IMG/VR virus record: IMGVR_UViG_3300025168_000170
Coordinates: 1 to 44,173 of that record
DNA length: 44,173 nt
Source: a virus
Reading direction: 5' to 3' (one strand)
The notes under the pieces are model-generated. The model searched no databases. It worked only from the letters and a program-made list of their open reading frames with translations, and was not told where the DNA came from. The first letter of the stretch is position 1, and each line of letters opens with the position of its first letter. The translations under genes and the position numbers were made by a program. Below are positions 43,419 to 44,173 of the stretch, piece by piece.

Positions 43419-43436
43419 AGAACCGGTCGAGGTTCT
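43419..43436 (-). promoter_or_regulatory. Leader hairpin of the tail operon
   Basis: A 6-bp stem (43419-43424 with 43431-43436, AGAACC/GGTTCT) with a GGTCGA loop lies between the TATATAATA motif and the ATG at 43408. It would sit in the 5' leader of the tail operon mRNA and could affect its stability or translation. It is small, so chance is possible. Confidence 0.35.
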
Positions 43437-43440
43437 ACTA

Positions 43441-43449
43441 TATTATATA
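43441..43449 (-). promoter_or_regulatory. Late-promoter-like TATATAATA for the tail operon
   Basis: TATATAATA on the minus strand lies 32 nt before ATG 43408, in a 54-bp divergent intergenic region. The plus strand of the same region reads TATATAAAATATAAATT just before the ATG of the divergent gene at 43463 and may serve that gene. Confidence 0.55.
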
Positions 43450-43462
43450 TAAAATATAAATT

Positions 43463-43774
43463 ATGGACGATACAATACGCCTTAGTGAGTTCATGGAACA
43501 AGTAAACTACTGTTTATCTTTAAAGTTTAAAGAGACATGGAGATACAGGTTTTCAACACACTTCATTGAAATATTTCAAGAAAAAGTCTTAAAGTCTTTA
43601 GAGACACAAAGACCTCTTAAGTTATCTACCCTTGTATCAGCTTATACTAAAAAACATAAGTATTCAATCAAGGAAGTTAGAAACTTCTTCGACTTGGTCA
43701 GTATCGAGGATTATTATCCTCTAGTTTACGAAGACCCTAAGTATTTTGCTATGAAGAAAGAGGCTAAACCTTAA
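43463..43774 (+). CDS. 103-residue hypothetical protein, plus strand
   Basis: No family is recognised. The protein is small, probably helical and basic, opening MDDTIRLSEFMEQVNYCLSL and containing KKHKYSIKEVRNFFDLVSIE, which could be a small helix-turn-helix-like or winged-helix-like bundle, but no diagnostic motif is seen. It is one of only two plus-strand genes in the window, divergent from the tail operon and convergent with the RecB/Cas4-type nuclease, overlapping its end by 11 bp. The ATG follows AT-rich sequence without a Shine-Dalgarno element. Its plus orientation suggests control separate from the late genes. Confidence 0.62.
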   Translation: MDDTIRLSEFMEQVNYCLSLKFKETWRYRFSTHFIEIFQEKVLKSLETQRPLKLSTLVSAYTKKHKYSIKEVRNFFDLVSIEDYYPLVYEDPKYFAMKKEAKP

Positions 43775-44173
43775 ACTTCTTTCTGGGCTTCTTGTTTTTA
43801 AGTGCCTCAGCATACTCAGCTAAGTGAGTAGTAGGGTTTTGTTTAGGACACATATCCTTATATCCGCACCAGTCACAGAACTGGTTCACTTGCGGAAAGA
43901 AATCATTCTTTTTTTTCTTCCTAATCTCCCAAATCTGCTGTGTCAGCTTCTTCATGTACATTAGTACGTGAGGCTCAGAAAATTTAAGGTGTACAAACTT
44001 GTCTAGGTGCGGGTAATAATGACCTAGAGTTATTGACGAGATAGGTACTGTGTATAAGACTGAAATAGCGTAAGCATATAGCAACATTTGTGGGTCCTTT
44101 ATAAGGTCACGTTTTGTAGAAGGTCTTTTACTTGTTTTATAATCTATTACAAGATAGCCTCCGTCTGTACCCT
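43764..44173 (-). CDS. RecB/Cas4-type PD-(D/E)XK exonuclease, 3' part only
   Basis: The reading frame stays open to the right window edge, so the start lies outside. The 135 visible residues begin GTDGGYLVIDYKTSKRPS, in which IDYK is the D-x-K core of the RecB-type active site. KDPQMLLYAYAI, the conserved Q-xxx-Y helix, follows. Near the end NQFCDWCGYKDMCP gives C-x2-C-x5-C, the last three cysteines of the 4Fe-4S cluster found in Cas4 and AddB-type nucleases. The first cysteine would be upstream, off the window. It probably resects or processes DNA ends in phage recombination or replication. An internal ATG at 44087 is not the true start because the motif residues lie before it. The basic tail is NKKPRKKFKV. 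Confidence 0.85.
   Translation of the reverse strand, partial: GTDGGYLVIDYKTSKRPSTKRDLIKDPQMLLYAYAISVLYTVPISSITLGHYYPHLDKFVHLKFSEPHVLMYMKKLTQQIWEIRKKKKNDFFPQVNQFCDWCGYKDMCPKQNPTTHLAEYAEALKNKKPRKKFKV

Noticed and set aside
43409-43501. Upstream in-frame extension of the first tail-operon protein to an ATG at 43501
   Set aside because: It would run through the promoter motif and hairpin and into the divergent 103-residue gene; the ATG at 43408 removes these conflicts.
1-44173. tRNA genes, insertion sequences, integrase or attachment sites
   Set aside because: No gap is long enough to hold these apart from the listed sites, and none of the proteins resembles a transposase or integrase.

Overview
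The window is the late structural block of a tailed phage with a contractile tail, distantly related to T4 (myovirus-like, class Caudoviricetes). The assignment rests on recognisable relatives of T4 head, neck, tail and baseplate proteins: gp13, gp15, gp18, gp19, gp21, gp22, gp23, gp6, gp25, gp53, gp5 and probably gp27, gp48/54 and gp29. The base composition is moderately AT-rich. The host cannot be named. Two small membrane or lipoprotein-like proteins suggest a Gram-negative host. Many genes start without a Shine-Dalgarno sequence, which would also fit a host tolerant of SD-less initiation.

Layout. Almost everything is on the minus strand, so transcription runs from high to low coordinates. 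(a) 43408 to 13222 is one nearly gapless tail, baseplate and fibre operon of about 30 kb. It runs: a small unknown protein, tape measure, tube initiator, LysM-type wedge protein, very large hub protein, gp5-like spike, an unknown virion protein, a LamG-domain protein, gp25, gp6/J-like wedge, and then five adhesin or fibre proteins, three of them 1400 to 1626 residues long. (b) 13180 to 8259 is a head-assembly unit: two membrane proteins, a repeat-bearing acidic protein, a small lysine-rich protein, prohead protease, scaffold and major capsid protein, closed by a strong hairpin at 8206-8236. (c) 8189 to 3818 holds a gp13-like neck protein, gp15-like sheath terminator, a 58-residue ORF and the tail sheath. 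(d) 3788 to 3117 is the tail tube. (e) 3050 to 450 is an 866-residue orphan. The plus strand carries only a Holliday-resolvase-like nuclease at the left edge and a 103-residue orphan near the right edge. At the far right is the 3' part of a RecB/Cas4-type nuclease on the minus strand.

Regulation. The nonamer TATATAATA occurs on the minus strand just upstream of the first gene of all five units (43441-43449, 13185-13193, 8194-8202, 3806-3814, 3076-3084). It resembles the T4 late box TATAAATA and is the best candidate for this phage's late promoter. At two genes the motif ends only 4 nt before the ATG, which predicts leaderless mRNA or a start further downstream. Within operons at least seven gene junctions are TAATG stop-start overlaps.

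How the genes fit together. The protease, scaffold, core-like proteins and capsid protein build the prohead. gp13 and gp15 join head to tail. Sheath and tube form the contractile tail on a baseplate nucleated by the hub, spike, wedge and tape-measure proteins. The giant fibre proteins carry repeated carbohydrate-binding-like beta-sandwich modules, a LamG domain and a beta-helix, and probably bind host surface glycans. Portal, terminase, gp14-like neck protein, tail lysozyme and endolysin are not in the window.
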